Assembly (NCBI GenBank): GCA_007922195.1 | Contig: ML681967.1 | Location: forward strand, 8,923,712 to 8,987,711 | Direction of reading: 5' to 3' | DNA from: Podocnemis expansa | Lineage: Eukaryota; Chordata; Testudines; Podocnemididae | DNA length: 64,000 nt | In this document: positions 11,413-24,140 of the stretch, in pieces | How the letters are laid out: every line of letters begins with the position of its first letter | Numbering within the stretch: the stretch's first letter is position 1 | Made by a program: the position numbers and the translations under genes | The notes under the pieces: generated by a model | The model's database searches: none | The model's input: the letters and a program-made list of their open reading frames with translations, nothing else | What the model was told of the DNA's origin: nothing

Positions 11413-13340
11413 ACTCATGCATGGCCCGAGCTACACACAGAAGTGGAAGCTGGAGTCAGCCAGCCAACATACAGCTTGAGAAGAGAGAGCTGGGAGGCTG
11501 ATCCTGAACAATCAATAAACTGACAGCTTTCTTCACTGAGCAAAGCCTAGGTGATGCTTCCCCTGAAATGAAAAAAGAGAAGAGATGCCAGATCCATGGC
11601 TAAACCCTAGCTCAGTCCACTGCGTCTTACTTTGACTTGTTAGCATCCTAGACACTTGGACTGTGTTTCCTGTTTCCCCAGGCTACTGAACTTCCCACCC
11701 CCACTTGCCGTCTCTTCCCCCTCCCCTTGTCTGTGACATGTGTGCAGATCCCTGGACCCCCTGACTCTGGAATGGCATTCCAGCCTAGCTGGAAATGTTT
11801 ATCAAAGCAGAGCTTTGAAACATTCTCCAAAGCCTTTGGAAGGCCAAACAGGGCTATTTTTCATGTAACCATGTTGGATTGTGCTATGGGAAAAGGTCAG
11901 AGGACATAGTGGGAATGAGCAGGTCACAGATTCACTGAGTTAGGGCACAACAACAACATTGGTTTTCTAAGATCTCAGAGCCTTCTTTGGATAAATAAGC
12001 ACCTCTGACAAAACTGCCTGGGAAAGAAGAGGAGTGACTCCTTGAAAATTGGTGTTTGCTGCATTTCACTGGGGTTGGTTCATGCAGATGAGCCATGGCT
12101 ACCAGAATTATCATCTCTACTCCTCAGTCTTAATGTGAGCAAGACAGAGCCATAAAATGTAGTGCACAGTGTTTTAAAAAGCCCTTTCCCTTTTGATTTT
12201 GACTGTTACAATACAGGGGAAAAGTCTGAAGGAAGGGCTGCGTTCTTGTATCAAGTTTGCTGGGTCTGAGAGAAGGCTTGGAATCTGGGGTTCCTTATTC
12301 CAGGTTCCTGTCACAGAACTGGATTTGTACTAGGCTCGGAGGATACAGGCGTAGACTTGGTGATTCCACATTACAGCCCTATGTCACAGTGCTGGGTCTA
12401 GGAGCAGAGGGTCTCCGGCTCCTTATTGAAGGACCAATGGACTTTTTCTTTCCTATCCTACTTTGCTTTATTGAATCTTGAAGGAAAAATTTAGGAAGAA
12501 AACAGAAATCAACAAATACCCCCCCGCCGCCTCTTATGGTGTGTGCACCCGCAAGAACAGGAAGGAGAAGGAGGAGGCTGAGAATAATTTACATTGTAAA
12601 TAGAAGCTGAATGTGCATTTCCCAACTCTGTCACCATCAATCACTCACATTTCTTCACAATACAGAATAAAGGAGCACAGTCCATCCTCTCCCTACGGGA
12701 TCAACAGACTCTCTCATTTCATTGCCTAGAACTGCTGATCGTGCAGAACATTTGTTGTCTGTAGCTTGGAGAGTTTTCAGTCCTCATTTTCAGCTTCCTC
12801 TGACTCAGTCTCACGGAGGTGTCCCCAGCCACCCATCCCCCAGAGCTGGAGGCTTGCTTTTTCTCTGTCCCTGCTCGGTAACAGGTAGGATGGTGGAGAG
12901 GCAGTACAGGGTAGCACTCTGGCTCTAGTGGGCACATGCAGCTGCTCCACAATGTCCTTTGTTTTTCCAGGGTCCTGGAAGGTTTCTTCTCTTCCCTACT
13001 GTACCTGTTGCTGATTCGCACTCCTCATCCCACTACAGGTGCACCCACCCAGTGAGGGTGTATGACAGAGCCCACACATGGCTGATCCACAGAAGATATG
13101 AGTTGTGATAGCCTCAAGCTACCCAAAGTTGACTCCTTTAGCCCAAGCTGCAGCGGAACCTTCATTTTAATGCTGGAGTCATCCAGTTCTCTCCCTGGCA
13201 TGGCAGCCAAGGTGCGGATATCTCAGCACACAGGGGAACTTGTAACATACACTTGCCAGGGGTAGGCTTACTCATGGGATAGAGCTTGAAAGGCAAAAAG
13301 GGCAATTTGCTCTTGTATATCTTTGAAAATCTCCCCTCTG
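11413..13340. other. unique non-coding DNA
   Basis: No repeat or exon recognised. A short C-rich run (about 12519-12530) and a GGAGAAGGAGGAGG purine tract (about 12560) are the only simple-sequence features. Confidence 0.3.
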
Positions 13341-13512
13341 GTAAAACAAAGAAAGTCCTGTGGTACCTTAAAGACTAACAAATTTCTGCATCTGACAAAG
13401 TGGGTTGCAGCCCACGAAAGCTTACACCTGAAGAAATTTGTTAGTCCTTAAGGTGCCACAGGACTTTTGTTGTTTTTGCTGTACACAGACTAACACAGAT
13501 ACCCCTCTGGAA
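13341..13512. mobile_element. PLE tail in head-to-head inverted arrangement (hairpin)
   Basis: AAAGTCCTGTGGTACCTTAA and AGACTAACAAATTTCT are followed about 45 bp later by AGAAATTTGTTAGTCCTTAA and GGTGCCACAGGACTTT: the same module inverted. The right arm continues into GTACACAGACTAACACAG and ACCCCTCTGGAA, the outermost tail end. One of four such inverted pairs in the window. Confidence 0.8.
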
Positions 13513-14428
13513 CCTATCTGCGCTGTTAGTGTTTGTGGTAGGGGTATGCCAAGTTACCATGGGTTGACAATGTAAATGGATTAAGCAGGATGTGTGCACA
13601 TTTCACATGGCTAGCTACTCACCTGTTCCATTGGGGGTTGTGCCAGCAGAAATAGAGAGACTGGAACTAGGAAGAGAGGCAAAGGGATGATAGAGTGAAA
13701 GAGAAGTAGAGAGACAAGAGGAAAAGAGAAATGGGAGGAGAGAGGGAATACAGGAAGTAGGAAAGTGGGTGAAAGGTTGTGTCCTCTGGTCTTTGCACAG
13801 CAGGCAATGCAAAGAAGTGACACTGTCACAGTGAGGTCAAAATAAGAGTAGTACACAACATGCTAGGCCTAGCTACATGTACACACTGCTGCACTGGTTG
13901 TGTCTGGTAATTTCTAAATCACAGAACACCAGGAGCGCCACTAGAGGGCTCAGGCACTCTCTAAAGAGTATTACCCAGTTACAGTACAGTACGCTATGGG
14001 AGTATGCACAGAGAATCTGTTTTCTGATTGAAAAGGTGCTAGTGGATTAAAAAGACCCTATCAGCAAGGGTCTTGTTCTGAAACTATGGGACTCCCAGAA
14101 TTGAAACCTTAATGCTATGAAATGGGCAGCTAATCTGTTCCAAGGGGACTTACACTGCTAAGAGACAGCAAGATGCTGGAACTATGTTAAGCTTTCCCAT
14201 GTGTCCAGCAGCACTGGGCAGTCTGGGATTTTGGCAGCTGCACAGTTTCTTTGCAGTGTTACTCATGTAACTGGAACTCAGATGTATTTAGCATCATGTC
14301 AAGGTGTTTTCATGAACAAGGTGATTCTGTATTTTATCCTCAGAGTGCTAAATCAGTCAAGAAATTCCTCTTGGCTATAAGGGGCTAAAGCAGACCTCCA
14401 ATCAGGTTTTAGGGGCAAAGCAGTGTTG
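13513..14428. other. unique DNA
   Basis: Purine-rich GAGAGA tract near 13650-13770; nothing else recognised. Confidence 0.3.
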
Positions 14429-14436
14429 GCTCTGGG

Positions 14437-14561
14437 TTGGGTGACCAGATGTCCTGATTTTATAGGCATAGTCCTGATATTTGGGGCTTTTCCTTATATA
14501 GGAGCTTATTTATTCCCCACCCATCATCTTGATTTTTCACACTTGCTGCCTGGTTACACTA
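14437..14561. mobile_element. hAT-type MITE (GGGTGACCAG ends), 125 bp
   Basis: Starts TTGGGTGACCAGATGTCC and ends TGCCTGGTTACACTA, imperfect inverted ends. Both flanks carry the identical 8-bp word GCTCTGGG (14429-14436 and 14562-14569), the duplication length of hAT transposases. No coding capacity. Confidence 0.85.
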
Positions 14562-14569
14562 GCTCTGGG

Positions 14570-15550
14570 CAGTTCTGGTGTAGGAAACCTTTAGGGACCA
14601 GAGGAAGTAATGCTGTTGATTCAATAGACAGTACTCTTCCCTTCTGTTTACAAATCAGGTCACCTCACCACTTCCTTCCATGACCATCACATATCACCTT
14701 TCCTTTTGCAACCATGACACTGTTCTTTTCCTATCCACAGACCTTGGCACAGCAATGCAGGAATCTGCCCTGTTGAATCCATTAGAAGCATTAGCATTTG
14801 CAGCGTCAGAAAAGCAGGGATGCTGTAGCCTCTGGTGGGTTCATCTCAGATACTTGCCCAGACCCCCTCTGCCATGGCTGTGAGGGATGACTGTGTGGCA
14901 AGCACTTCAGCTTAGAAATGGGAAATATTTATAGTTTCCATGGGTGGTGCTCTGATTAGACAGGGACTTACACAGGTGGACTACAGTCAAGGAAAGGTGA
15001 ATGTGTGAGCCTTTATTAGGGAATGGTGAGTCCAGGTTAGGTGAAGTTTCTAATCAGCCTGTGGAGTCTTGCTGGCCTTTCTGAATTGATTCAGCTGCTG
15101 GAGTGTATCTGAAAAAGGAACATATTAACACTGACTGAGAGAAAAAAATAAACAAAAAAACCCCCTCTGTCATGTCCCTTTTTAAGCAAGAGAGACGTCT
15201 AGTGGTCACCTGGACAAAAGATATTTTCTTTGAGTTGAGCTATTTACATGTAATTAATATGTTCCATGGCAAGAGCATGAAGTGTTTGCTGACATGGAGA
15301 TGGCACAGCCATTCAGTGACTGCACCTGACTCTAAAAAAGCCACACGCTCCAGTTACAGAAGGGCCTTTGGTGTGCATTGGCTCATTTGTGCCTTGGTTT
15401 CTCACTGCTCTATGTGAGTTCAGCATATCATGATCACAGTAAAAATGCCTAGCTACCAAAACAACATCAGAACAGACAAAAGTAGTTAGAAAACTGCATA
15501 TGGGATTTTTTTTCCTTTGGGGAGGTGGGTCCTTTGCATGCCAGGTGGGG
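14570..15550. other. unique non-coding DNA
   Basis: No repeat family or exon recognised. Confidence 0.3.
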
Positions 15551-15554
15551 TTGT

Positions 15555-15765
15555 GTGCGAAACCTTCTGTGTGGCCCTGTAGATTGGGAGTCATGAGAGA
15601 TTTTGTTTGGGTGGCCCTGCCATCGACTAGCTGGGTTTTGGGCAAGTCACTTTCCTCTTTCAGTGCATCAGTTTGCCTATCTGTAAAACAGAGTTCATGA
15701 TACTTGCCCACCTTTGTAAAGTGCTGTGAAAACAATACATGGAAAATGCTTTCTAAGAGCTAAGT
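15555..15765 (+). repeat. MIR-type SINE, sense
   Basis: GGGCAAGTCACTTTCCTC, CAGTTTGCCTATCTGTAAAA and GTAAAGTGCTGTGAAAAC follow the MIR consensus order. Confidence 0.75.
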
Positions 15766-15769
15766 TTTA

Positions 15770-16970
15770 TGACCACCCACTTCTGACAGAGGAAGGCTGC
15801 CAAGAATCCCCTAGGAGTCTGTTAGCATAACTTCTAAACAGTCTAACAGGGTCAGGACAGCTCTCCATTTGGACTGCGTAAAGGCCACCAAATGTATGAT
15901 ATGCCTCCATCATTTTCTGATCTGAGTCCAATCTGATGCATTATGGAGTAGGATGCCTATGAGGTCCAAGTGTCTGTTGATGCTGTCCACCCATCATGTT
16001 CGATGTCTTCTAGGGCCCCTTTCCCTCCTACTTTCTTTGGGTAAATGTCAAAAATGATTCTCATAGGGAAGCCAATTGGCATTTGGAACAGATGACCAGA
16101 CCACCATAGAGATGCTGGACGCCCATTTGAGAGAGCGGGATCTGTTGAATTAGAAAACAGATCTCTTCATTCAATATGAATTTTGATCACTTGGTGATGC
16201 TCCAACTGAATGATGTAGAAAGAGTCACTGATAAGTGTCACACAGATCTTCCTTAGTACCATCCTTGCCTGCATCAGAGCTGTATGTCCAGCAGTGGACA
16301 CCCTATTCTCCAGGCTGCACTGGCACAACGGAGAGTGACATGACATCATCTCACAAGTCATAACACAACACCATGCCATGATGTGCCATCACAGCCCAGT
16401 GATGCTGGCATACCTAATGTCCTGGATTCAGTAAATGGAGCTAACTGACTCAAATGGTATGATCCCATCGAAATCCAGAAAAATGATGATTCTTCTCCAC
16501 ACATAGGCCTTTCTCTGCAATTAACTGCCAGTATGACTCTTTACGTACATCATGCCATAAGTGGCTAAAATTCTAGGGGCACAGATTGTTTCTGTTTTAT
16601 GATGTAGCAATCTGCAAAAACTTAATGCTGGGCTTTGAAGAACCATGTGCCTCTGTTCCTGGAGCATGCCTATGAAGAAGGAACTGTGTCTGAGTTCTAC
16701 AGATCTGATTAAATTTCTGGTCAGCTGCAGAACCTGAACTCCTGTACTATGAAGCCTGCAGTGTGGATCTCAAGGTCATTCTCTCCGAGGCAGTCATCTT
16801 TAACCTGTCCTTGACAGCTCTCTCTAAGTTGTCATTTAGTTTCATTATCCCTGTTAGGCTTGTACATAGCAAGGAGTGGGGTGAAGTACCAACTTGGTCT
16901 TCTTCCAATTCATTTTGTCTTGGTGAGTACTTGTCTTATCCACAAAGAATCCTTTCTTCTCCCTTTCATG
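15770..16970. other. unique non-coding DNA
   Basis: No repeat or exon recognised. Several CCACCATAGAGATGCTGGA-type words suggest an unnamed old repeat, but I cannot assign it. Confidence 0.25.
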
Positions 16971-16976
16971 TTCACA

Positions 16977-17130
16977 AGTTCCAAACGGGTAGCCATTTTT
17001 GTGTAGTTCAGCAAAACAAACAAGCAGTCTTGTGGCACTTTTAAAGACTAACAAATTTATTTGTCACGTGAGCTTTCATGAGCTTATGTATCACGTTTGC
17101 TTATTTATTACATGAGCTTATCACAAAAGA
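16977..17130 (+). mobile_element. PLE-associated tail repeat
   Basis: Head module AACGGGTAGCCATTTTTGTG and CAGCAAAACAAACAAG runs into CTTGTGGCACTTTTAAAGAC and a TAACAAATTTATTTG plus AGCTTTCATGAGC end. Oriented opposite to the tail of the 45.36-kb coding copy. Confidence 0.8.
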
Positions 17131-18060
17131 CCTCAAGACTTCTTGTTTTTCTTCTCCCTTGAGAATGGGGTCCCCAACAGAACCTGCTTTATACATCATG
17201 CATTGACAAGATGAGTTTATTTACCCAGAGAGTCTGAAAGATCATCTTGCATGGTGGGGAATGTACTCACATCAAGAGTACTTTCATAGCAAACACTCAG
17301 TGTAGTAGATCACTCCTCTGTCTTCATATCTTGCTGATATGGATTGGCTTCCTTTCTAGCTTTCAGGGCACAGTTTACATGGTTTACTACCTGTTGACAT
17401 AAAACAAGTTGAGTGGGTTTTGTTCAGACGTTCCTCAATCATATGAATGGTAACAGGTGCAGTAATGATAAACAGTTTCAAAGGCTGCAATGAGTGAGTA
17501 AGCTATAAAGAGAAACCTGCCTTAAGCAACTACTAGAAACTGGGCCTTTAATTAATGGTCAAAGCAAATGATACTGGAAACCTTGGGAAGGCTTTAAACT
17601 GGTTGGTCAAAACCGAGCTACCTACTGGAGGTTATCCTTCAAGAAAATCTGTCTGTTCACATAACAGTCCATAACTAAGGGTTGGTTCAGTGATGCAAGT
17701 CTTTTTGCTTTCTATTGATTTCAAAAGGAGATAAACAGGCTCAGCAGTGTTTGTTTGGACTGAGTCTTGATGTAGGTTCAGGTTAGAAAGGCATGTAAAA
17801 GTTTGAATGCTTCTCTGATGCATTAGCTGAATTAATCCAAGCTTCTCCCAGTGTAGGCATCTGATTGGTTGTGAAGCTCTCAAAGGTTGTCTCTTGTGCT
17901 AGATCTTGGTATTTACTAGCTCCCCAAAGTCAGAAATACCACAAGAATTGTCTTTCACGTGTAGCTTGGTGCGTTTGGTTATGACTGAAACTCAGAGATG
18001 TGTGAAAGGTAGTAACCCAAGTTCTAATCAACCTCCATGACCTGCCATGCCAAGGGTTAA
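17131..18060. other. unique or unclassified DNA
   Basis: No gene recognised. May contain old repeat material. Confidence 0.25.
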
Positions 18061-18066
18061 TTCTAA

Positions 18067-19348
18067 TGTAACCTTTCTGCTAGGACGTGCTGGCAGGACA
18101 AGGGCTGGGTTCTATACCTAGGGGCTTCCTGACAATGTAACAACATCAACCAGCTCGAGCCGCCACCCAGATTTCTGGGAAATCCTGTACTGTTCCCTGG
18201 GCACCCCAAAGGGGTAAGGCTTCCCCACTCACAAGCACAAGCCTGAGTGTAGTACACAGAACTTTTAACAGTAGTAAACCAGAGTGCAAAAAGGCCAAAT
18301 AACAGAAATCAATGCTGATCTAGCAATCAGTACAGAGCAAAGTTCCCAACAACCCACACTGCATAATAGGACATACAAGACTTAATGACAAAACCAGCAC
18401 TGATCTGGGGAATCAGTGCTAATCAGGCTTTCAGCATGATCCCACATATCATAACAGCAAAGGTAAACTCACTAGCAAAATTGGCACTGATCTGGAGAAT
18501 CAGTGCTAACGAGGCTCCCAACCAACCCTAGGGTAGGTAGGGAGTGTCTTTCACACCAGCTGTCTGCCAGAGCCACCCACTGGTCACTCACACCACCCAG
18601 CTCATCACTGGCCGCTCACACTATCCACTGGCTGTGGGCTCCACCTACCAGTCACTCCCATTACCCAGTTCACCGCTGGCCACTCTCACCATCCACTGGC
18701 TCCTCCCACTGTCCACCAGCTTTACCCACCAGTCACTCAAGCCACCCAGCTCACCACTGGCTGCTCTCACCATCTACTAGCTGGTCACTCCATGGATGCT
18801 TCTCTTCACCTCAGAGAGAGGGGCTCTCTCCCTCTAGTGATTTCAGCTCTTGAACCTTAAGTAGCTGCAAATGGCTACTTCCATAACAAAGAACAGGCCT
18901 CCAAGAAACCCAGCCAGATCTATCATTTAACAGTGGGAGATGGGGGGGGGCACGGCCAGAATGCCTCAAGCATTTTGCTCCAAAAGGAGTTATGCAAAAA
19001 CCCCACCCCTCTCTTAAACCTTTCAAGCTGAAATAGCCAGCGGCCTCTCTTACAGATCCCTTTTTAACTAAGGGTAGCTTTTACCCCTTAACTAACAAAT
19101 TTGGAACAAGCAGAGAATTGCAATTCACAAAAAGACAGTATTTCATATTTCCCCTTAGTAGAATTACAGATATTGATATATTTGTGAGCAGACTAACCCC
19201 AAATACCATTACCCACTATGTCCTGTGCCCAGTATGCTAATCAGCTAATTGTGCTCTTTGTATTCATGCTAATACAGGACCCATCCAGATTAGTTGCCCC
19301 CCCCTCCCCCCCGAAGCTGTTAAGCACAGCTTCTAAGCTTGCCTTACA
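18067..19348 (-). mobile_element. solo LTR, family 1, copy A (endogenous-retrovirus type)
   Basis: Read on the minus strand it begins TGTAAGGCAAGCTTAGAAGC and ends CAGAAAGGTTACA, the TG...CA form of an LTR. It aligns over its length with copy B at 33.43-34.63 kb. No flanking internal retroviral region is present, so it is a solo LTR or a remnant. The 4-bp flanks (CTAA, TTAT) do not match. The position equivalent to the polyadenylation signal of copy B reads GTTAAA here. Length 1,282 bp compared with 1,201 bp for copy B. Confidence 0.8.
18590..18795. repeat. short tandem array within LTR copy A
   Basis: CCACCCAGCTCATCACTGG, TTACCCAGTTCACCGCTGG and CCACCCAGCTCACCACTGG start at about 18593, 18661 and 18742, so the unit is about 68-81 bp in three copies. 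The matching place in copy B (34.02-34.20 kb) is also repeated. Duplicated blocks in this part of an LTR are commonly promoter/enhancer units; here that is inference. Confidence 0.65.
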
Positions 19349-20060
19349 TTATCATATAATCAATTAGTTGATATCCCCACACCACATGGTTAATGCTTGG
19401 CTAGTGACTGTAGATGTTAACAACAGCATGATCCAGTCTGGTAAGCAGCACCAGAACTAGATATTTTGGCATCCAGGGCACGCCCAGAGCAACTAGCATG
19501 AAACATGGCCTCAAATCACACGCTCAAATGGAGCTGCTTGACACAGCACTGGGAGCTTTGCCCCTGTCCCTCTGCCCTAGTTACAGCCCTGCTGGCAAGT
19601 ATTTTTCTTTTCACACTTGGTTATTATTTATTTGCACTTTTCAAATGCTTAGGAAGAATAGTCCGTGCTACAAGGAGCTCACCATCTAAGAACAAAGAAG
19701 TAGCTAGAGATCAAGGCAAAAGACAATTGATATACTACACAGCATCTTGTTTCTCTCTCAACAGAATGCCAGAGACGGGTCTCTAAGAGGGACTTAAATA
19801 TAAATAAGTGAGCCCAGGGAGGCTGAAACAGGCATGGAGGGGAATTGTATGGGAGTGCTGGTGTGAGTATTTGCCAAATGGTTAGAGGGTGTGAGGAGCA
19901 TTGATGCAGAGGAGGGGATGGGTTATGTAGCAGGCTGGGGATGGTGACAAGGAGCTTAGATTTGATACCTTACTAGTTGGGAAGCCAGAGGTGGGATTCA
20001 AAGAGGGCAGTTAGCTGAACAAACAGGTAAGTAAGGAAGATGAGTATAGATCCAGTTCAG
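19349..20060. other. unique or unclassified DNA
   Basis: Around 19620-19760 the words TTATTTGCACTTTTCAAATG and AAGGAGCTCACCATCTAAGA resemble an old amniote interspersed repeat of the MIR/L3 type. Nothing coding. Confidence 0.3.
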
Positions 20061-20066
20061 CACACT

Positions 20067-20098
20067 GGGTTTTCTTTCTTTCTTTCTTTTCTTTCTTT
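20067..20098. repeat. (TTTC)n simple repeat
   Basis: Eight or so TTTC units with one interruption, followed by TTTGCAG. It resembles a splice acceptor but no frame follows. Confidence 0.9.
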
Positions 20099-20319
20099 GC
20101 AGAATGGCAGGATCCCTGTGAGCTGTGTTAATGTAACCAACTTGCCTGGGTCTCCTTCCTCTCAGTGTGATAGGACATCCCAGAGTGCTGTGTGTGTCTG
20201 ACGTGTCGCTGATGGTGCTCTGTGTGCACTCTATCCCAGCTGGGGGACCGTAGGACAGCTGTCCAGATCTTCCCAGAATGCACTGATACAAACACAGTTA
20301 GGTGGAACATTAGGTATCA

Positions 20320-22800
20320 ACACATAGATGTGGTTGCAATGGCAGAAAAGCTGCTATATGGACACAAATTGAGCTGTTTTCCATGTAAACAGACAAAGTG
20401 ACTGTCCTGTGGTTAAATGTTATAATGTAGGCAGGGTCATAGAGGGTTAATCAGTGTACATACATCATTAATTTATGGGTCTGAGTAGTTCTGGAGTGGA
20501 GTTGTCACACTGGTTTGGATAATACTAACTGTGCACCCTGCCAGCTGCTGCAATGTCTTAGTGGTTTGAGCTGCTGCATGCAGAATTATGGTGCTTTTGT
20601 GCGAATATTATGTTCCCTGAATAGAGCCCTACAGAGCAATTTGCCTCACCCTTACAAACCCATCTAAATAACTAGAAATGCCTTACAAATACAAAACAAT
20701 TGAGAAAATAAATGTATTATACTGTACATCTGTGACAAAACAATGCTTTCATGTGCACAGAGAGAAATGTGTTTGTTTAACTTATGGGCTCACATTTGGG
20801 AAGAAATGCATTAATTTAAATCAAAACGGGCCATTCTTCAATATTGAAGTATTTTACATGCCAGATGTAAGAAATATGCCATTTGAGCAACAGACTAATA
20901 CCCTGGGGCAGAGTCGTAGTAGCTAGTGTTAGCATAAGTATGCAGGTACCAGTTTGTCCTGCACCACTGCCTTTCTCCCTACAAGACTCCTCTGCCCCTG
21001 AAGTCAGGAGAAGGGCTTGAATTAGAGACTTCTTGGTTTAAATGAGAAGGGGCTGCTAGTAAGACATTTTCTGCAGAAGTCTTTGTAATTCCTTCTCCTC
21101 TTGGTGTGCCAGAGGCTGGAGTGGCTCTCTGGCTGTGCATGCTGCAAAGTCGTCCTTTTCTCATGGGTGTGCGAGGAGGAGGAGGGCTAGCAGGTAGACA
21201 CAGGTAGTTTGTTCTGAGCATTTTATGAATACTATCATTTGACAGACTTGTTTCATTGTAGGGGCAGTGGCCCCACAAGAATGTGACTGGTCTTTTTCTG
21301 TCAAATAGTGTTAGTTTACTTGGTGTGGAGTAAACAGTGCATCAGACTGTCAGCTATAGAACCCAAAGAAATAACAACCAGTAACATGCATTGAGTGTTT
21401 CAGTAAGGGGTTTTTAAATGTACCGTGCCTTGTCATTTTAATGCCTTTTAAATGTTTGAGCCTTTTTAATGGGACTAAGCACCTCCACTTACATACAAGC
21501 TTACCTCCATCTAACCAAGTCTGTTTTGTGAATTGACATTTACATATTTGAAATCAGCAGCGTAGTCCAAAACAAAACCAGATGTGAATGAATCTCAGTT
21601 CAATACAGTTTGTATGCTTGTCACAGTGGGCATCCTTAAAAGATTTGAACATTTGGCTTGCGTTGATTACGGAAAAGTTTGGACACTTGACATATCCGAA
21701 GGGTGTTTGGTCTCCAACTGAGGTGAAAATGTAGCAAGAGGAAGAATTCTTGTGAGATTTCAAAGACTTCTTGATTTCAGCCTGCTCAGCAATAATATGA
21801 GAAAGGTTTTTATTCATGACATCTCAAGATGTCTGTCTTTCTGAAACAGGAAGTGAAGAGGCATATGATAAATTTAGAGTTGTTGAAAAAAATGCCAATA
21901 AATAATTTTCTGCAGGAAAATGCAGGTGTGTCAAAACTAAAATGTTTAATAGAATGTTGATTTTCATGAAATTTTCAACGAGAGTCAAAACAAATAATTT
22001 TAAAACACTCATTATGTTGAGATACTGTTAGAAGCTTTCACTTTGATAAGGTAGAAATGTTTTGGTTTGACTATCATTTCGATTAATTTCATTTAGACTT
22101 TTGGATTAGATAAATACTAATTTTAAATATTATCTAGTTATATTTAATGTTAATAATCTTTTGACATTATTGCAATGAAACAACAATTCCAAACTGATTT
22201 AAAAAAAAAAAGAAAGAAAAGAAAAAAATTGATTTCATAAGGTATTTTGAAATTTTAGCTTTTGGCTTTGATTTGAAACACAAACAAATTTTGAAATGTC
22301 ACAATTTCTCTTGGAATGAAAATACTGATTTCCAGCCAGCTCAAATAACTGTGTAACACAATGGACAAAGTGTATTGTGTTCACAGCTACAGTCCAGTTC
22401 ACCTAGAGGATAACTGCCTGTTGCTGCTGCCAGGGTAACTTTCATAGCTGGTAGCATCCGTAAACTGGATCAGTTAGTAGGAGGGATATGGCACACACTT
22501 GGACAGTGTGCTACCAAAAAAAAAGAGTATGAATTTCTCTAGAGTGAATATCTAAAAAGAAAATCAACCTTCAAATCATGTTCCAGGTAAAGGTTCATCT
22601 TTGGTTTTTTATCCAAATGGTACTTGTGCCATGAGTTATAATTCTATTGGCACACAGCTCCTGTTGCCTTGGTCATCCACACTGCAATGTGTTGGTTTCC
22701 CTGCCCTCTTCTGTATGGATTGTCGGACCAGCACAAATGTGTGCAATTGCTGTCCTCTTGTGGTTGGAGGTCCACAGGATGTAAAGGCACAATATAATTA
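20320..22800. other. AT-rich unique DNA
   Basis: No exon recognised. 21.85-22.32 kb is rich in GAAAAT/ATTTTC words (GTTGAAAAAAATGCC, CATGAAATTTTCAACG) that may be a decayed palindromic repeat. An A-rich run with AAAGAAAGAAAAGAAA lies at 22200-22230. Confidence 0.3.
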
Positions 22801-22814
22801 GTCCAGTGTTAATG

Positions 22815-22988
22815 GAGATTCTCCTTCAAGCGCTGCTCGGATACATTCAGAAATAGGTATCTCCATGCTGGAGCGCCAGATTGGTTGGAACTTTTTGCTT
22901 TAGCCTGTCAGAAGAGGGCAGGCGGCCACCGCCCCCTGTCCCACCCTGTGGCTGTATAGGTGGCCGCCACCTGGCCCCTCCTCAGTTT
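22815..22988 (+). repeat. DIRS copy 1 left inverted terminus
   Basis: GCTGCTCGGATACATTCAGA, GAGCGCCAGATTGGTTGG and GTGGCTGTATAGGTGGCC reappear reverse-complemented in the right terminus (GGCCACCTATATAGCCAC, GACCAATCCAGCGCTC, GAATGAATCCGAGCAGC). It should hold the promoter of the element. Confidence 0.88.
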
Positions 22989-24140
22989 CACTTCTTCCCC
23001 TTCAGCATGGTGCTGACCCCTTCGACCCTGGAGGCAGCGAGGGCGCTCCTTCTATTGCCTGTGCCCCCTTCTCCGGCGCCGCCCAGAAGGGGGAAGCCGG
23101 CCTTCCTTTCAAAGGCCTGGGTGCCATGCACACGGCACCATTCGTCCTCTCCATCACTGGCCCCGGGGCCCCGAACACCAGAGCCCCCGGGAGTCCTGGT
23201 ACTGTGGAGCCATCTCTAAGACACCATACCACTTTCCTGTCTCTAGTGCTGCCTTGGGAATCCCAAGAGGTTTCCCCCTGTTCCAGCCCAGGGAAGGGGC
23301 TTCAAGGAGCTCCAAATGGCCTTGGTTCCATTGTCCTGTCAATATCACTCCCAGGCTTGGTCTCTGCAAGAGGTCCTTCGAACCTCACCGGCACCGGCCC
23401 ACTCAGCACCAGTGAAAACACTGAACCCGGAACCGTGTTCCTGTACCGGTGACTTGTCAGTGCACTTCAACCTCCTGAGCCGTGTCTCTGCCCACATCCT
23501 CCAAGTCACCCTTGGACACTCTTTTTGGGCCACTTTTTTCATCGGCAGCACCAGTTACAGTGCCCCTCCACCCCAGCATTTTGGACTTGGCCTCCTCCCA
23601 CTGGCAGAATCCGGGTTCCATCTCCCCAGTTTTGGATACAGCTGGTCTCAAGTATAGAGTCCCGGGCCTGAATTCCTCTCACTTACCCACCATCCAGCCC
23701 CTCCTCGTGCAGTGGTGGAAGTGGCCTTAGGGCTGGGGCAGGTCCCTCCCGATCCTCTCCTGACATCGAGGGATGCCAGGGAGCTCAACTTACTAGGCCA
23801 CAAAGTTTACTTCTCCTCAGCCTTCCAGTTGAGGGTCGCAAACAGTCAGGCCCTCATTAGCCAATGCTTGTTGGACGTGTGGGAGTCACTCCATAAATTT
23901 AGACACCTACTCCCACTGGAGTAGAGGCTTTCCTGGATGAGGGTAAAATAGCCTCCCAAGACCTCCTCCTTTCATCCTGGGATGCTGTGGATATGGCGGC
24001 CCGAACTATGGCCTCGGCCGTAACCCTGCTCCGCGCAGCGTGGCTGCAGGAAGCCAGAGTCCCTCCAGCCTCACAGCAGGTCGTCCTTGAATTGCCATTT
24101 GGGAGAGATGCCCTCTTCCCTGGGGAGACCTAATCCATCC
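22989..24140 (+). pseudogene. DIRS copy 1 gag-like region, broken
   Basis: Frame-shifted remains of the DIRS ORF1. The early part (about 23011-23110) encodes a TLEAARALLLLPVP segment and an RRGKPAFLS segment that have close counterparts in copy 2 (FEAAKALLLLPVP and QRGKSAFLS). The late part (about 23925-24135) encodes AARTMASAVTLLRAAWLQEA, then a stretch of 8 residues, then VVLELPFGRDALFPGET. The W-L-Q and LPF....LF pattern is characteristic of vertebrate DIRS gag C-termini. Stops and shifts between these segments, so no intact protein. Confidence 0.75.

Noticed and set aside
20067..20310. Pyrimidine tract followed by CAG as a possible splice acceptor and exon
   Set aside because: The tract is a (TTTC)n repeat. 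The only long frame after it closes within about 35 codons without a donor site, and no family was recognised.
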